Part shown: piece after piece, positions 38,182-47,916 of the stretch
How positions within the stretch are numbered: the stretch's first letter is position 1
How the letters are laid out: every line of letters begins with the position of its first letter
From: Geomonas edaphica
GTDB taxonomy: Bacteria > Desulfobacterota > Desulfuromonadia > Geobacterales > Geobacteraceae
DNA length: 64,000 bases
Assembly (NCBI RefSeq): GCF_004917075.1
Contig: NZ_SSYB01000001.1
Span: forward strand, 62,001 to 126,000
Reading direction: 5' to 3'
Notes under the pieces: generated by a model
Told to the model about the DNA's origin: nothing
The model's input: the letters and a program-made list of their open reading frames with translations, nothing else
The model's database searches: none
Program-made: the position numbers and the translations under genes

Positions 38182-40502
38182 TTGCTACCTCCTAGAATCG
38201 CCCTTGGCGCTTCTTGCGTCACGGTTCCCTGTAGCGTATCCCGCACCTTTCTGATGAGGGCATCGCCTGCAAAGGGCTTGGGCAGGAACTGCATCCCTTT
38301 TTCCAGTGTTTTCTCAAAGCCGGCCCGGTTCTCCATGTGTCCAGACATAAAGAGTACCTTGAGGTCGTGCTTTTTGCCTAGAAGTATATCAGCGAGCGTG
38401 GGGCCGCTCATAAACGGCATCACCACGTCGGTCAAAAGCATGTCTATATCACCTTCGTGTTTGTCGAACAAGGCGATTCCCTGTTCCGGATCGGTGCTCT
38501 CCAACACCTTGAAGCCACGCATCCTGAGCGTGTGCACCACCAAATTCAGTACCCCGGGCTCGTCTTCGACCACGAGGATCGTGTAATTGGTGTCGATAGC
38601 CTCGTCAAGCTGCTGCCTAGACTGCGCCTTGGTGCTGTCAAAGGTACGCGGCAGGTAGATGTCGAAGCGCGCCCCCTGTCCCGGCTCGCTGGTCACCTGG
38701 ATGTAGCCGCCGCACTGCTTGACGATGCCGTACACGGTGGCAAGTCCCAAGCCGGTGCCCCGGCCCATTTCCTTGGTGGTGAAAAACGGCTCGAAGAGTC
38801 GCTGCTTGACCTCCTCGGTCATCCCCTGGCCGCGGTCGGTAACGCTCAGTCTCACGTAGCTTCCGGCCTGCGATCCCGGATGCGTGCCGGTGAAGGCATC
38901 GTCCAGTTCGCTGTTGGCCGTCTCCACCGTGATTACCCCGCCGGTGTCCGAGGCGTCGCGCGCGTTCACGATGAGGTTCATCACGATCTGCTCAAGCTGC
39001 CCCGGGTCCATCTTGATAAGACCCGCGTCGGGGGCGAGGTTCGTGGCGAGACGTATATTCTCGCCGATCAGCCGCTCGAGCATCTTCTGCACCGACTTCA
39101 CCTGCTTGTTGATGTCCAGTACCCGCGGCTCCATGATCTGGCGCCGGCTGAAGCCGAGCAGCTGTCTGGTGAGGTCCGCGGCGCGTTCACCGGCCCTGAG
39201 GATCTGTTCCGCTTCCTTGCGCATGGGGGAGTTCTCCTCCATAGCCCGGATCAGGAGCGTGCTGTAGCCGTTGATGACGGTGAGCAGGTTGTTGAAGTCG
39301 TGTGCGATGCCCCCGGCCAACTGGCCGACCGCCTCCATCTTCTGCACCTGGCGCAGCTGTTCGATGGCGAATTTCCGCTCGGTTATGTCCTCTTTGAGGG
39401 CGACGAAATGGGTGATCGCCCCCTCGGGGTTCTTGACGGCCGAGATGGAGCAGCTCTCCCAGTAGAGTTCGCCGTTCTTCTTCCGGTTATGCAGCTCGCC
39501 GTGCCACTCCTTGCCGGCGCAGATCGTGTCCCAGAGGTCGCGGTAGAAGGCGTCCTCCATGTTGCCCGACTTGATGATGCTCGGTCGCTCGCCTATCAGC
39601 TCCGCCTCGGAGTAGCCGCTCACCTCGATGAACTTCGGGTTGACGTACTCGATCAGACCGCGCAGGTCGGTGATCACCACCGATACCGGGCTCTGCTCCA
39701 CGGCCTGCCACAGTTTGCTGAGCTCGGCTTCGGTACGCCTGCGTTCCGTGATGTCGAGCAGGGTGCCGATCACCGCGTCCGCACCGTTTATCACGGTTCT
39801 CGTTCCGTTCACCTCGAGATCGATGGTGACGCCGCTGCGGTGTTTGCCGCGGAAGAAGGTGTGCAGCGGTTCGCTCCCTTCCTTCAAAGGACAGAGAAAG
39901 CGCGTCATCACCCCGATCTGGTCGTCGGCGTGCACCAGTTCGAGCAGGTTTTTCTTCTCGATCAACTCATCGGGGCGGTAGCCGAAGACGCCGCCGAACT
40001 TCGGGTTTACGTAGATGATGATGTCGTCCTGGAGCATGAAGATGCCGACCAGCGACTGTTCCACGAGGCTTTGGAAGCGCGCCTCGGTGGCGGAAAGTGC
40101 CTCCTCGGCCATGCGCCTTTCGCGCCTTTCCACAGCTTCGCGCATTTCGCGCTTGATGGCGGGGATCAGGCGGGACAGCCGGTCCTTGAGCAGGTAGTCG
40201 TGCGCCCCTGCGCGCATCGCCTCGACGGCGGCGTCCTCGCCCATCTGGCCTGAAACCATGATGAAGGGGAGATCGATGCTCCGGTCGTGGATGAGCTTTA
40301 AGGCGGCGAGTCCCGAGAACCTCGGCATGACGTAGTCGGAGATGACGGCGTCCCAGCCGCCGCGATCCAGTGCCGCTTCCATCCCTTCGGGGGTCTCCAC
40401 ACGCTCGTAGTCCGGAACGAACTCCCTCTGCAGCTCGCGCACGATGAGCAGTGCGTCTTCGGCAGAATCGTCTACGATCAGGATGCGCAGGGGATGTTTC
40501 AT
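38178..40502 (-). CDS. Hybrid sensor histidine kinase (REC-PAS-PAS-HisKA-HATPase-REC)
   Basis: About 774 residues, soluble. Order: receiver ([19 protein letters not shown], phospho-Asp in [11 protein letters not shown]), PAS at about 130-250, PAS at about 265-380, HisKA with the phosphorylated His in [17 protein letters not shown] (about residue 401), HATPase with [22 protein letters not shown] and [13 protein letters not shown], and a second receiver ([28 protein letters not shown]). No membrane segment, so the signal is cytoplasmic or relayed through the N-terminal receiver. I start at ATG 40502; an in-frame ATG seven codons upstream has no ribosome site. Four-base overlap with the HD-GYP gene. 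Confidence 0.92.
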   Translation of the reverse strand: MKHPLRILIVDDSAEDALLIVRELQREFVPDYERVETPEGMEAALDRGGWDAVISDYVMPRFSGLAALKLIHDRSIDLPFIMVSGQMGEDAAVEAMRAGAHDYLLKDRLSRLIPAIKREMREAVERRERRMAEEALSATEARFQSLVEQSLVGIFMLQDDIIIYVNPKFGGVFGYRPDELIEKKNLLELVHADDQIGVMTRFLCPLKEGSEPLHTFFRGKHRSGVTIDLEVNGTRTVINGADAVIGTLLDITERRRTEAELSKLWQAVEQSPVSVVITDLRGLIEYVNPKFIEVSGYSEAELIGERPSIIKSGNMEDAFYRDLWDTICAGKEWHGELHNRKKNGELYWESCSISAVKNPEGAITHFVALKEDITERKFAIEQLRQVQKMEAVGQLAGGIAHDFNNLLTVINGYSTLLIRAMEENSPMRKEAEQILRAGERAADLTRQLLGFSRRQIMEPRVLDINKQVKSVQKMLERLIGENIRLATNLAPDAGLIKMDPGQLEQIVMNLIVNARDASDTGGVITVETANSELDDAFTGTHPGSQAGSYVRLSVTDRGQGMTEEVKQRLFEPFFTTKEMGRGTGLGLATVYGIVKQCGGYIQVTSEPGQGARFDIYLPRTFDSTKAQSRQQLDEAIDTNYTILVVEDEPGVLNLVVHTLRMRGFKVLESTDPEQGIALFDKHEGDIDMLLTDVVMPFMSGPTLADILLGKKHDLKVLFMSGHMENRAGFEKTLEKGMQFLPKPFAGDALIRKVRDTLQGTVTQEAPRAILGGSN

Positions 40503-40703
40503 CCGGCCGGGACCTCGCGTCATGCATCTAGTCTCTGATGTTCCTTCACATCCTTATCGGCCGCCCCTCCCGATATATTTAGCAGCACCGCATATTTTTA
40601 TGAAAAAAGGAAAGAATATGGAGTCCGGTTTCTTGGCTACTATTTGGGGACGGATTGTGCTATGAATCGTGCTGCCACAGCGGCATAAAAGGAGAGAATC
40701 AGA

Positions 40704-41822
40704 GTGTTTACCACGTCCTTTATCCATCGTTTCTCGGCTTTCTTCTTGTCTTTGCTTGTTATGGGCTTTTTAAACGCGGGGTGTGCCAAGGAAAAGGAAA
40801 AAGCGAAGCAGAATAACCCGGCACCGGTAACCGTGGCCCGGGCCGCGGTCAGGGACGTTCCCGTGGAGCTGCGCGCCATCGGCAACGTCGAGGCCTACTC
40901 CACGGTGGCGCTTAAGTCCCGCGTCGCCGGCATCATCACCGCGGTCCATTTCAAGGAGGGGGACGACGTACCAAAAGGTGCGCTCCTCTTCACCATAGAT
41001 CCACGCCCCTTCCAGGCGTCGCTCACCCAGGCGAAGGCGAACCTCGCCCGCGACCGGGCGAACGCCCAGAACGCGAAGGAGCAGGCACGCCGCTACGCGG
41101 GGCTCTGGCAAGAGGGGATCGTCACCCGCGAGCAGTACGACCAGTTGCAGGCAAACGCCGATGCGCTCGCCGCCTCGGTCGCCTCCCTTTCCGCAGCGGT
41201 GGAGAGCGCGAAGCTCCAGCTCGATTACTGCTACATCCGCTCGCCCCTTTCCGGGCGCACCGGCGGGCTCACCACCCATGCCGGCAACCTGGTGAAGGAA
41301 AACGACACCGCGCTCGTCACCATCAACCAGATCACGCCGCTCTACGTCACCTTCTCGCTGCCGGAAAAGGATCTCGCCGCCATCAAGGGTAGGGTGGGGG
41401 GCAAACTCCCGGTCACGGCGTCCGTGCCGGGAAGTGCGGTCGCCGAGCAGGGGACGGTGAGTTTTCTCGACAACGGCGTCGACCCCGCCACCGGGACCAT
41501 CAAGGTGAAGGGGACCTTCTCCAACCGGGAGCGCAAACTCTGGCCCGGTCAGTTCGTGAACGTGGCGCTTCGCCTCGACGTGAGGAAAGGGGCGGTCGTC
41601 GTGCCGACCCGTGCGCTGCAGACTGGGCAGCAGGGTGACTTCGTCTTCCTGGTGAAGCCCGATGCCACTGTCGAGGTGCGTCCGGTCACCGTCGGCCCTG
41701 CGCAGGACGGCGTCACCGTGATCGAGAAGGGGCTCGCCCCGGGGGACACCGTGGTGACCGATGGGCAGTTGAAACTCGTTCCCGGGGGTAAGGTTGCGGT
41801 CAAGGGGGGAACCCCCGCATGA
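40704..41822 (+). CDS. RND efflux periplasmic adaptor (MdtA/AcrA type), lipoprotein
   Basis: A 372-residue membrane-fusion protein. The signal ends in MGFLNAG-C (Cys27) followed by KEKEKAK, so it is probably lipid-anchored. It shows the barrel-sandwich halves SRVAGIITAVHFKEGDDVPKGALLFTIDPRPF and LDYCYIRSPLSGRTGGLTTHAGNLV, a coiled-coil hairpin between them and the beta-barrel LWPGQFVNVALRL. GTG start; it overlaps the pump gene by four bases (ATGA). No outer-membrane channel gene is linked, so it would share one. Confidence 0.9.
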   Translation: MFTTSFIHRFSAFFLSLLVMGFLNAGCAKEKEKAKQNNPAPVTVARAAVRDVPVELRAIGNVEAYSTVALKSRVAGIITAVHFKEGDDVPKGALLFTIDPRPFQASLTQAKANLARDRANAQNAKEQARRYAGLWQEGIVTREQYDQLQANADALAASVASLSAAVESAKLQLDYCYIRSPLSGRTGGLTTHAGNLVKENDTALVTINQITPLYVTFSLPEKDLAAIKGRVGGKLPVTASVPGSAVAEQGTVSFLDNGVDPATGTIKVKGTFSNRERKLWPGQFVNVALRLDVRKGAVVVPTRALQTGQQGDFVFLVKPDATVEVRPVTVGPAQDGVTVIEKGLAPGDTVVTDGQLKLVPGGKVAVKGGTPA

Positions 41823-44800
41823 ACCTTGCGGAACTCTTCATCAAACGACCGGTGATGACCAGTCTGGTCATGCTCGCCATCGTGCTTGCGGGCGTGATGG
41901 GGTACCGGCTCCTGCCGGTGAACGACCTACCCTCCGTCGATTATCCGACCATCCAGATCACAGCAAACCTTCCCGGTGCGAGCCCGGAAACCATGGCGAG
42001 CGCCGTGGCGACGCCGCTTGAGCGCCAGCTCTCCACCATCGCCGGGATCGACAGCATGAACTCCACGAGCGGCCAGGGGGTCACCAGGATCACCCTTCGT
42101 TTCGCCCTGGAGCGCGACATCGACGCCGCGGCGCAGGACGTCCAGTCGGCCATCACCAAGGCGGCGCGGCAGCTCCCGCAGGACATGCCCGCCCCGCCGT
42201 CCTTCCAGAAGGTGAACCCGGCGGACCAGCCGGTGCTCTACCTTGTGCTCTCCTCGAAAACGCTGCCGCTCTCCCAGGTGCACGAGTACGCCGACACCAT
42301 GATAGGCCAGCGCATCTCCATGGTCTCCGGCGTGGCGCAGGTGCAGGTGTACGGCGCGCAGAAGTACGCGGTGCGCGCGCGGGTTAACCCGACGGCGCTC
42401 GCCGCCAGAAAGATCGGCATCGACGAGGTTTCCAACGCACTCGCCAAGGGTAACGTGAACCTCCCCACCGGGACGCTGCAGGACGCCGACCGCTCCTTCG
42501 CCATCCAGTCCCAGGGGGAACTCCTGGACGCCGCCGCTTACCGCCCCCTGATCGTCGCCTACCGCGGCGGCGCCCCGGTGCGTCTCTCCGATGTCGGCAC
42601 CGTGGTCGACTCGGTGGAAAACGACAAAATCGCGGGGTGGTTCAACGGGAGCGAGCGGGCCATTATCTTAGCCGTGCAGCGCCAGCCCGGCACCAACACC
42701 ATCGAGGTGGTGGACGCCATCAAGAAGCTTATCCCGGGCTTTCGCGCACAGCTTCCCGGTTCGGTCACCCTCTACGAACTCTACGACCGTTCCCAGGCGA
42801 TCCGGCACTCGGTGGCGGACGTTAAATTCACCCTGGTGCTCACCATCGCCCTGGTGATCATGGTGATCTTCCTTTTCCTGAGAAACCTCTCCGCCACGGT
42901 GATCCCGAGCCTCGCACTCCCGATTTCACTCGTCGGGACCTTCGCCGCCATGTACCTCCTGGGTTTCTCGGTGAACAACATCACCCTGATGGCGCTGACC
43001 CTCTCGGTCGGCTTCGTGGTGGACGACGCCATCGTCATGCTGGAGAACATCGTGCGCCACATGGAGCTTGGGGAGCGCCCGATGGAAGCGGCCTTCAAGG
43101 GGGCGAGGGAGATAGGCTTCACCATCGTCTCCATGACCATCTCCCTTGTTGCCGTCTTCATTCCGGTGCTCTTCATGGGGGGGATGTTAGGGCGGCTCCT
43201 GCACGAGTTCGCCGTCACCATCACCTGCGCCATCCTGATCTCCGGCGTGGTCTCGCTCACCCTGACCCCCATGCTCTGCAGCCGTTTCCTGCGCCCTCCC
43301 GCCGAGGAGCGCCACGGCCGCATGTACCTTTTCCTCGAGCGCTGCTTCGATGCCATGCACGCCGCCTACAGCAAAAGCCTCACGAAGGTGCTGGGGCTGC
43401 GCCGCACCACCCTGGCCCTCACCGTGATCATGATGTTTCTCACCGGCTACCTGTTCTGGAAGATGCCCATGGGGCTTCTCCCCAGCGAGGACCTGGATTC
43501 CTTCTACGTAACCACGGAGGGGGCGCAGGGGGCCTCCTTCGAGGAGATGGTCACGCACCAGCAGGAACTCGCCAAAAGGATCGCGGCGAACCCGAACATC
43601 AAGGGGTTCATGTCGACGGTCGGCGCTTCCGGTTCACGGGTCGGCTCCAATTCCGGCTTCATGTTTGTCACGCTGAAGCCGAGAAGTGAGAGGAAGGACC
43701 CGGTGGACAAGGTGATCCAGCAGTTGCGCCCAAAACTTGCCGAGGTGCCGGGGATTCTCGCCTTCATGCAGAACCCGCCCCCGATCCGGCTGGAGGCGCA
43801 GCTCTCCAAGAGCCAGTACCAGTTCATCCTGCAGAGTCCGGACACACAGGTTCTCTACGAGAATGCGGCGGTCTTCGAGCAGAAGCTCAAACAGGTGCCG
43901 CAGCTAATCGACGTGACGAGCGATTTGCAGCTGAAAAACCCGCAGGTCGACGTGAAGATAGACCGGGACAAGGCGACCGCGCTCGGGGTCACCCAGCAGC
44001 AGGTCGAGGACGCCCTCTACTACGCTTACGGCTCGCGGCAGGTGTCCACCATCTACGCGCCGACGAACCAGTACCAGGTGATCCTGGAACTGGAGCCGCA
44101 GTACCGTCTCGATCCGTCGGCCCTGGGGCTCCTGTACGTGAGGTCCTCGACCGGGGCGCTGGTGCCGCTCTCCACGATGGCCTCGCTCTCAAAGTCGCTC
44201 GGGCCGCTGTCGGTGAACCACCTGGGGCAGATCACTAGCGTCACGGTCTCCTTCAACGTGAAGCCCGGCGTCCCGTTGGGCGACGCGGTGGCCGCGGTCG
44301 AGAAGACGGCGCGCGAGTCGCTCCCCCCGGCGATCAACACCGGTTTCCAGGGGGCGGCGCAGGCGTTCCAGTCCTCGACGAGCGGGCTCACCTGGCTCCT
44401 TGTCGCCGCGGTGGTGGTGATCTACCTGGTGCTCGGCATCCTCTACGAGAGCTACATACACCCGGTGACCATCCTCTCCGGGCTTCCGGCGGCGGGGCTC
44501 GGCGCGCTCCTGACCCTCATGCTCTTCCATAAGGAGCTCGACCTGTACGCCTTCGTCGGGATCATCATGCTGGTCGGCATCGTGAAGAAAAACGCCATCA
44601 TGATGATCGACTTTGCGCTCGAGGCGCAGCGCAAAGAGGGTAAGAGCCCGCTGGAGGCGATCCATCAGGGGTGCCTGATCCGTTTCCGCCCCATCATGAT
44701 GACGACCATGGCGGCGCTCATGGGGACGCTTCCCATAGCACTCGCCATCGGCGCCAGTTCGGAGGGGAGAAGACCCCTGGGGTTAGCCGTAGTCGGGGGG

Positions 44801-44920
44801 CTCTTGGTGTCTCAGCTTCTGACGCTCTACATCACGCCGGTGGTGTACTACTACATGGACCGGGCCAAGGAGAGGGCCGCGCATCTCTTTGCGAAGAAGG
44901 CGCCGGTGCCGCAGCAGTGA
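41819..44920 (+). CDS. Multidrug-type RND efflux pump (HAE-1 family, MdtB/MdtC like)
   Basis: A 1033-residue twelve-segment proton-driven exporter. Signatures are the N-terminal FIKRPVMTSLVMLAIVLAGVMGYRLLPVNDLPSVDYPTIQI and the TM4 proton-relay pair VGFVVDDAIVMLENIVRHME with two adjacent aspartates, as in drug pumps rather than metal pumps. The C-terminal half has GIIMLVGIVKKNAIMMIDFALE and RFRPIMMTTMAALMGTLPIAL. Residues FVPVLFMGG-like (IPVLFMGGMLGRLLHEFAVTI) match MdtB/MdtC. Substrates cannot be read from sequence. Confidence 0.93.
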   Translation: MNLAELFIKRPVMTSLVMLAIVLAGVMGYRLLPVNDLPSVDYPTIQITANLPGASPETMASAVATPLERQLSTIAGIDSMNSTSGQGVTRITLRFALERDIDAAAQDVQSAITKAARQLPQDMPAPPSFQKVNPADQPVLYLVLSSKTLPLSQVHEYADTMIGQRISMVSGVAQVQVYGAQKYAVRARVNPTALAARKIGIDEVSNALAKGNVNLPTGTLQDADRSFAIQSQGELLDAAAYRPLIVAYRGGAPVRLSDVGTVVDSVENDKIAGWFNGSERAIILAVQRQPGTNTIEVVDAIKKLIPGFRAQLPGSVTLYELYDRSQAIRHSVADVKFTLVLTIALVIMVIFLFLRNLSATVIPSLALPISLVGTFAAMYLLGFSVNNITLMALTLSVGFVVDDAIVMLENIVRHMELGERPMEAAFKGAREIGFTIVSMTISLVAVFIPVLFMGGMLGRLLHEFAVTITCAILISGVVSLTLTPMLCSRFLRPPAEERHGRMYLFLERCFDAMHAAYSKSLTKVLGLRRTTLALTVIMMFLTGYLFWKMPMGLLPSEDLDSFYVTTEGAQGASFEEMVTHQQELAKRIAANPNIKGFMSTVGASGSRVGSNSGFMFVTLKPRSERKDPVDKVIQQLRPKLAEVPGILAFMQNPPPIRLEAQLSKSQYQFILQSPDTQVLYENAAVFEQKLKQVPQLIDVTSDLQLKNPQVDVKIDRDKATALGVTQQQVEDALYYAYGSRQVSTIYAPTNQYQVILELEPQYRLDPSALGLLYVRSSTGALVPLSTMASLSKSLGPLSVNHLGQITSVTVSFNVKPGVPLGDAVAAVEKTARESLPPAINTGFQGAAQAFQSSTSGLTWLLVAAVVVIYLVLGILYESYIHPVTILSGLPAAGLGALLTLMLFHKELDLYAFVGIIMLVGIVKKNAIMMIDFALEAQRKEGKSPLEAIHQGCLIRFRPIMMTTMAALMGTLPIALAIGASSEGRRPLGLAVVGGLLVSQLLTLYITPVVYYYMDRAKERAAHLFAKKAPVPQQ

Positions 44921-44937
44921 TCCTTTAGGGACGCACC

Positions 44938-45870
44938 ATGCTGATCAACGACGAAGTACAAAAACAGGTTCTGACCATCCTGGCGAAGACGGCGGTCACC
45001 CCGACCGCCGACGTGCAGCAGCGCGCGAGCGCGCTCCTGCAGCTGAACCCGGGCCAGCAGGTGAAGGCGGAGATCATCGCGAACCTCCCCAACAACCTCT
45101 ACATGGCCCGCGTGGCGGGGGAGCTTTACAAACTTGAGATCCCGCTCAACGTGCAGCCGGGCGAGACCCTGGAGATGACCTTCGTCACCGCCGATCCCCG
45201 CATCACCTTTCAGATGCAGCGTCCGAGTTCCGAGACGGTGCAGCTGAGCTCGTTTGGTAAATGGCTCTCTGATGTGGTGAGAGACGCACCGGCGCTTCCA
45301 CCCCCGCAGGAGCCTCTCGTCGAGCACCCGGAACACGCGGCGACCGAGCTTGCCGGCAAACTGAAGGCGGGTCTTACGCAAAACGGTCTCTTCTACGAGT
45401 CGCACCTCGCCCAGTGGGCCGTGGGCGGGCTGTCGGTGAAGGAGCTTTTGAAGGAGCCGCAGGGGAAGCTTTCCCCGATGCTTTCGGAAGGGGATGACAC
45501 GGGAGAAGGGGATGGGGCCATAGCGGACAGCAGGACCCTGCCGCTCATCAAGGAACAACTGCACCTCCTGAACACCGGCATCCTTGCATGGCAGGGTGAG
45601 GCGTGGCCCGGTCAGCAGATGAAACTGACCATTGGTGAGGGGGACCCCGAGCAGTGGGAGCAGGGGGTCGAGGCGAATCTGTCGCTTGAGTTGCCGCGCC
45701 TGGGAGGTGTGGAGGCGAGGCTTCGCTTCACCCCGGACGGGGTCGCGGTGGAGCTCACCTGCGCAAACCCGGGGATGGCCGACGTGCTGAGGGAGAACAG
45801 CGGCGAGCTCCGCTCCTCTTTCGCGGCGAAGGGGCTACACCTGAACAAGCTGGCGGCTAAGGATGGCTAG
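44938..45870 (+). CDS. FliK-like (flagellar hook-length control domain) protein
   Basis: A 310-residue soluble protein. The C-terminal 90 residues (LSLELPRLGGVEARLRFTPDGVAVELTCANPGMADVLRENSGELRSSFAAKGLHLNKL) match the Flg_hook domain of FliK, the export-substrate switch of flagellar type III secretion. The N-terminal half has repeated hydrophobic patterns of unknown meaning. It lacks the long Gln/Pro-rich ruler of classic FliK and lies far from any flagellar gene here. It overlaps an FlhB C-terminal-like gene by eight bases, which supports the assignment, since the two proteins act together in export switching. Confidence 0.75.
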   Translation: MLINDEVQKQVLTILAKTAVTPTADVQQRASALLQLNPGQQVKAEIIANLPNNLYMARVAGELYKLEIPLNVQPGETLEMTFVTADPRITFQMQRPSSETVQLSSFGKWLSDVVRDAPALPPPQEPLVEHPEHAATELAGKLKAGLTQNGLFYESHLAQWAVGGLSVKELLKEPQGKLSPMLSEGDDTGEGDGAIADSRTLPLIKEQLHLLNTGILAWQGEAWPGQQMKLTIGEGDPEQWEQGVEANLSLELPRLGGVEARLRFTPDGVAVELTCANPGMADVLRENSGELRSSFAAKGLHLNKLAAKDG

Positions 45871-46159
45871 GAAACCTTCCGACATGAAGCGCGCCGTCGC
45901 CATGGTGTACAACCCTGACGAGGCTGGCGCGCCCAGAGTCATCGCCAAGGGGGCCGGCATCAGCGCCGAGGCGATGATTTCGCTCGCGCGCGAGCACGGG
46001 GTCTATGTGCACCAGTCCCCGGAACTCGTCTCCATGCTGATGCAGGTGGACCTTGACGCCGAGATCCCGCCCGAGCTCTACCAGTCCGTGGCCGAGCTCC
46101 TCGCCTGGCTCTACCAGATGGACGAGCGGCTGGCCGGGTTGCGGGCGGACCACCTTTGA
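45863..46159 (+). CDS. FlhB C-terminal-domain-like protein (EscU/YscU/FlhB cytoplasmic family)
   Basis: A 98-residue soluble protein matching the C-terminal cytoplasmic domain of FlhB: RAVAMVYNPDEAGAPRVIAKGAGISAEAMISLAREHGVYVHQSPELVSMLMQVDLDAEIPPELYQSVAELLAWLY. The self-cleaving NPTH motif is absent (the protein begins after that point), as in the stand-alone FlhB-like proteins known in other bacteria. The ATG lies inside the end of the FliK-like gene, so the two are translationally coupled. Role unknown; a regulator of flagellar export is a possibility. Confidence 0.8.
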   Translation: MARKPSDMKRAVAMVYNPDEAGAPRVIAKGAGISAEAMISLAREHGVYVHQSPELVSMLMQVDLDAEIPPELYQSVAELLAWLYQMDERLAGLRADHL

Positions 46160-46188
46160 AGTTTCTCCCCCCGCATTGATTCGAGCGG

Positions 46189-47055
46189 TCAGAACGGCTC
46201 GATCAAAAGGTAGTCCGCGTCCTCCCTGGTGACGTTCCCCTGGTTCAAAGGGGGCATGGGAGGGAGGATGATCCGGTACGAAAGCCCGCCGCGCAGCTCC
46301 GAAGGAATCCCGCCGACACCCCTCACATGCGCTCCCCCTGCGATCACCACCATCACCCGGTCCGGATTGGCGGCAAGGTAGCTCTCGATGCGCCGCGCCA
46401 TCACCACGTTTCTTAGCATCTGCGCCTCGGCTATGTTGCGGAATCCCTCGGCATCCTTTCCGTGCGAGGGGGAATAGCCGCGCATGAAGCCGAGGTAGTT
46501 CTCGCTCACCGTGGCATTGGTCCCCGGGGGCAACTGGGCCAGCTCTTCCTTGGACAGGTCTCCGAAACCGCGCCGCGCCACCGCCTGCACCAATTCGCGC
46601 GGCGCGTTCAGCCCCACGATCGGGATGCGGTTTTCCTTGGCGAAGTGGAAGATGTCGGCGTACATCTCCCAGGGGATGTAGCGCCAGCTGAGCGCGTACA
46701 CCTTCTTAAAGGCGGTCTCGGGGACCTTTCCGGCTGTGTAGGCGTCAAGTGCGGGCTGGCTCGTCTGCTCGAACATCTCCATGCCGATGGCGAGATGCTT
46801 TCCCTGCGCCTTGAGCGCCTCGAGGACCCGCAGTTGCAGCTCGTGGTGCGCCCCGGCATCGTGGGCCTCGCCGACGAAGATGATGCGCGCGCTGGAAACG
46901 TCGCTGATCATGGCGGGGACCTCAACCACGGTGCGGTCCTCCACCTTGAGCGCCTTGTTGATGGAACAGCCGGTGAGGAGGATGAAAAGCAAGGGAAGGA
47001 GCGCCTTCGCGGCGAAGGGGAGCGGCATCGACTGCATGTGACGGAACAAGGTCAT
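46189..47055 (-). CDS. ChaN-family lipoprotein
   Basis: A 288-residue lipoprotein; the signal ends LLPLLFILLTG-C. The mature part has the ChaN/haem-binding-uptake family features IIFVGEAHDAGAHHELQLRVLEAL, GMEMFEQTSQPALDAYTAG and VIAGGAHVRGVGGIP, with conserved glutamate and histidine residues. ChaN is linked to haem/iron binding in Campylobacter; the family is related to Tiki-type metalloproteases. Function here is unproven. It converges on the FlhB-like gene. Confidence 0.85.
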   Translation of the reverse strand: MTLFRHMQSMPLPFAAKALLPLLFILLTGCSINKALKVEDRTVVEVPAMISDVSSARIIFVGEAHDAGAHHELQLRVLEALKAQGKHLAIGMEMFEQTSQPALDAYTAGKVPETAFKKVYALSWRYIPWEMYADIFHFAKENRIPIVGLNAPRELVQAVARRGFGDLSKEELAQLPPGTNATVSENYLGFMRGYSPSHGKDAEGFRNIAEAQMLRNVVMARRIESYLAANPDRVMVVIAGGAHVRGVGGIPSELRGGLSYRIILPPMPPLNQGNVTREDADYLLIEPF

Positions 47056-47090
47056 GGCGGCAGCCTTTCATGGGGGTGAGTGGAGAATAA

Positions 47091-47223
47091 AGCCCCTCCC
47101 ACCGGAGGGGGGAGGATGGGAGGGGGGAAGGGCTGGTTAAGCTGCTGCGCGCCCCCTCCCTGACCCTCCCCCTACGGGCCTTCGCCCACCGTAGGGCTTC
47201 GGTCCGCAGGCGGGGGCGGGGAT
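47091..47223. repeat. C/G-rich double-hairpin element, copy D, with internal insertion
   Basis: CCCCTCCCACCGGAGGGGGGAGGATGGGAGGGGGG, a 30-base centre, and the mirrored CCCCCTCCCTGACCCTCCCC. The second arm is broken by a short insert (ACGGGCCTTCGCCCACCGTAGG...) that is itself a hairpin. Confidence 0.75.
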
Positions 47224-47239
47224 GCTCTGGAAAAACGAA

Positions 47240-47268
47240 AAGACCCCGCCGGAGTCCGGCGGGGTCTT
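47240..47268 (-). terminator. Intrinsic terminator of purMN
   Basis: AAGACCCCGCCGG (47240-47252) pairs with CCGGCGGGGTCTT (47256-47268). On the minus strand it is followed by TTCGTTTTT. Confidence 0.9.
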
Positions 47269-47285
47269 GATGACGTTGATTTTGG

Positions 47286-47900
47286 CTAGGCTCCGACCGT
47301 TACCACGCGGCCGTCCACCTTGAGGGCACCTTCGCTGAAGAGCCTGATCGCCTCGGGGTAGATGCGGTGCTCTTCTTTCTGGATGCGGGCCGAGAGGGTA
47401 TCCTCGGTGTCCCCTTCAATGACGGGAACGGCGGCCTGGATGATGATGGGGCCGGTGTCGCAGCCGCAGTCGACGAAGTGCACGGTGCAGCCGGCGACTT
47501 TGGCGCCGTAGTCGAGCGCCTGGCGCTGGGCGTGCAGCCCTGGGAAAGCGGGCAAGAGCGCCGGGTGGATGTTCATCACCCGCATCGGGAAGGCGTCCAA
47601 GAGCACCTGCGTGATGATGCGCATGAAGCCGGCGAGCACGACGAGCTCCACGCCGAATTCGCGCAGGCTTGCCACCAGCGCCTCGTCGTACGCCTCGCGC
47701 CCCGAGTAGGTACGGTGGTCCAAGTGCAGTGCCGGGATGCCCGCCTTCTTCGCGCGCTCGAGGCCGAAGGCGTCCGCCTTGTTGCTGATCACGCAGACGA
47801 CGCGCCCCGCGATCTTGCCGCAAGCGCAGGCGTCGAGGATGGACTGCAGGTTGCTGCCGCTACCGGAGATCAGCACCCCTATTTTCAGCTCTTTTCCCAT
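47286..47900 (-). CDS. purN: Phosphoribosylglycinamide formyltransferase
   Basis: A 204-residue enzyme of purine synthesis that transfers the formyl group from 10-formyl-THF to GAR. It shows IGVLISGSGSNLQSILDAC at the start, the MRIITQVLLDAFPMRVMNIHPALLPAFPGLHAQRQAL region with the catalytic Asn-Ile-His, and VHFVDCGCDTGPIIIQ with the catalytic aspartate. It lies 16 bp downstream of purM on the same strand. Confidence 0.96.
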   Translation of the reverse strand: MGKELKIGVLISGSGSNLQSILDACACGKIAGRVVCVISNKADAFGLERAKKAGIPALHLDHRTYSGREAYDEALVASLREFGVELVVLAGFMRIITQVLLDAFPMRVMNIHPALLPAFPGLHAQRQALDYGAKVAGCTVHFVDCGCDTGPIIIQAAVPVIEGDTEDTLSARIQKEEHRIYPEAIRLFSEGALKVDGRVVTVGA

Positions 47901-47916
47901 ACGGCTATCGCGCGGC

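Noticed and set aside
38457..40253. A 598-codon plus-strand frame opposite the hybrid kinase
   Set aside because: The kinase motifs on the minus strand are complete; the antisense product shows no family resemblance.
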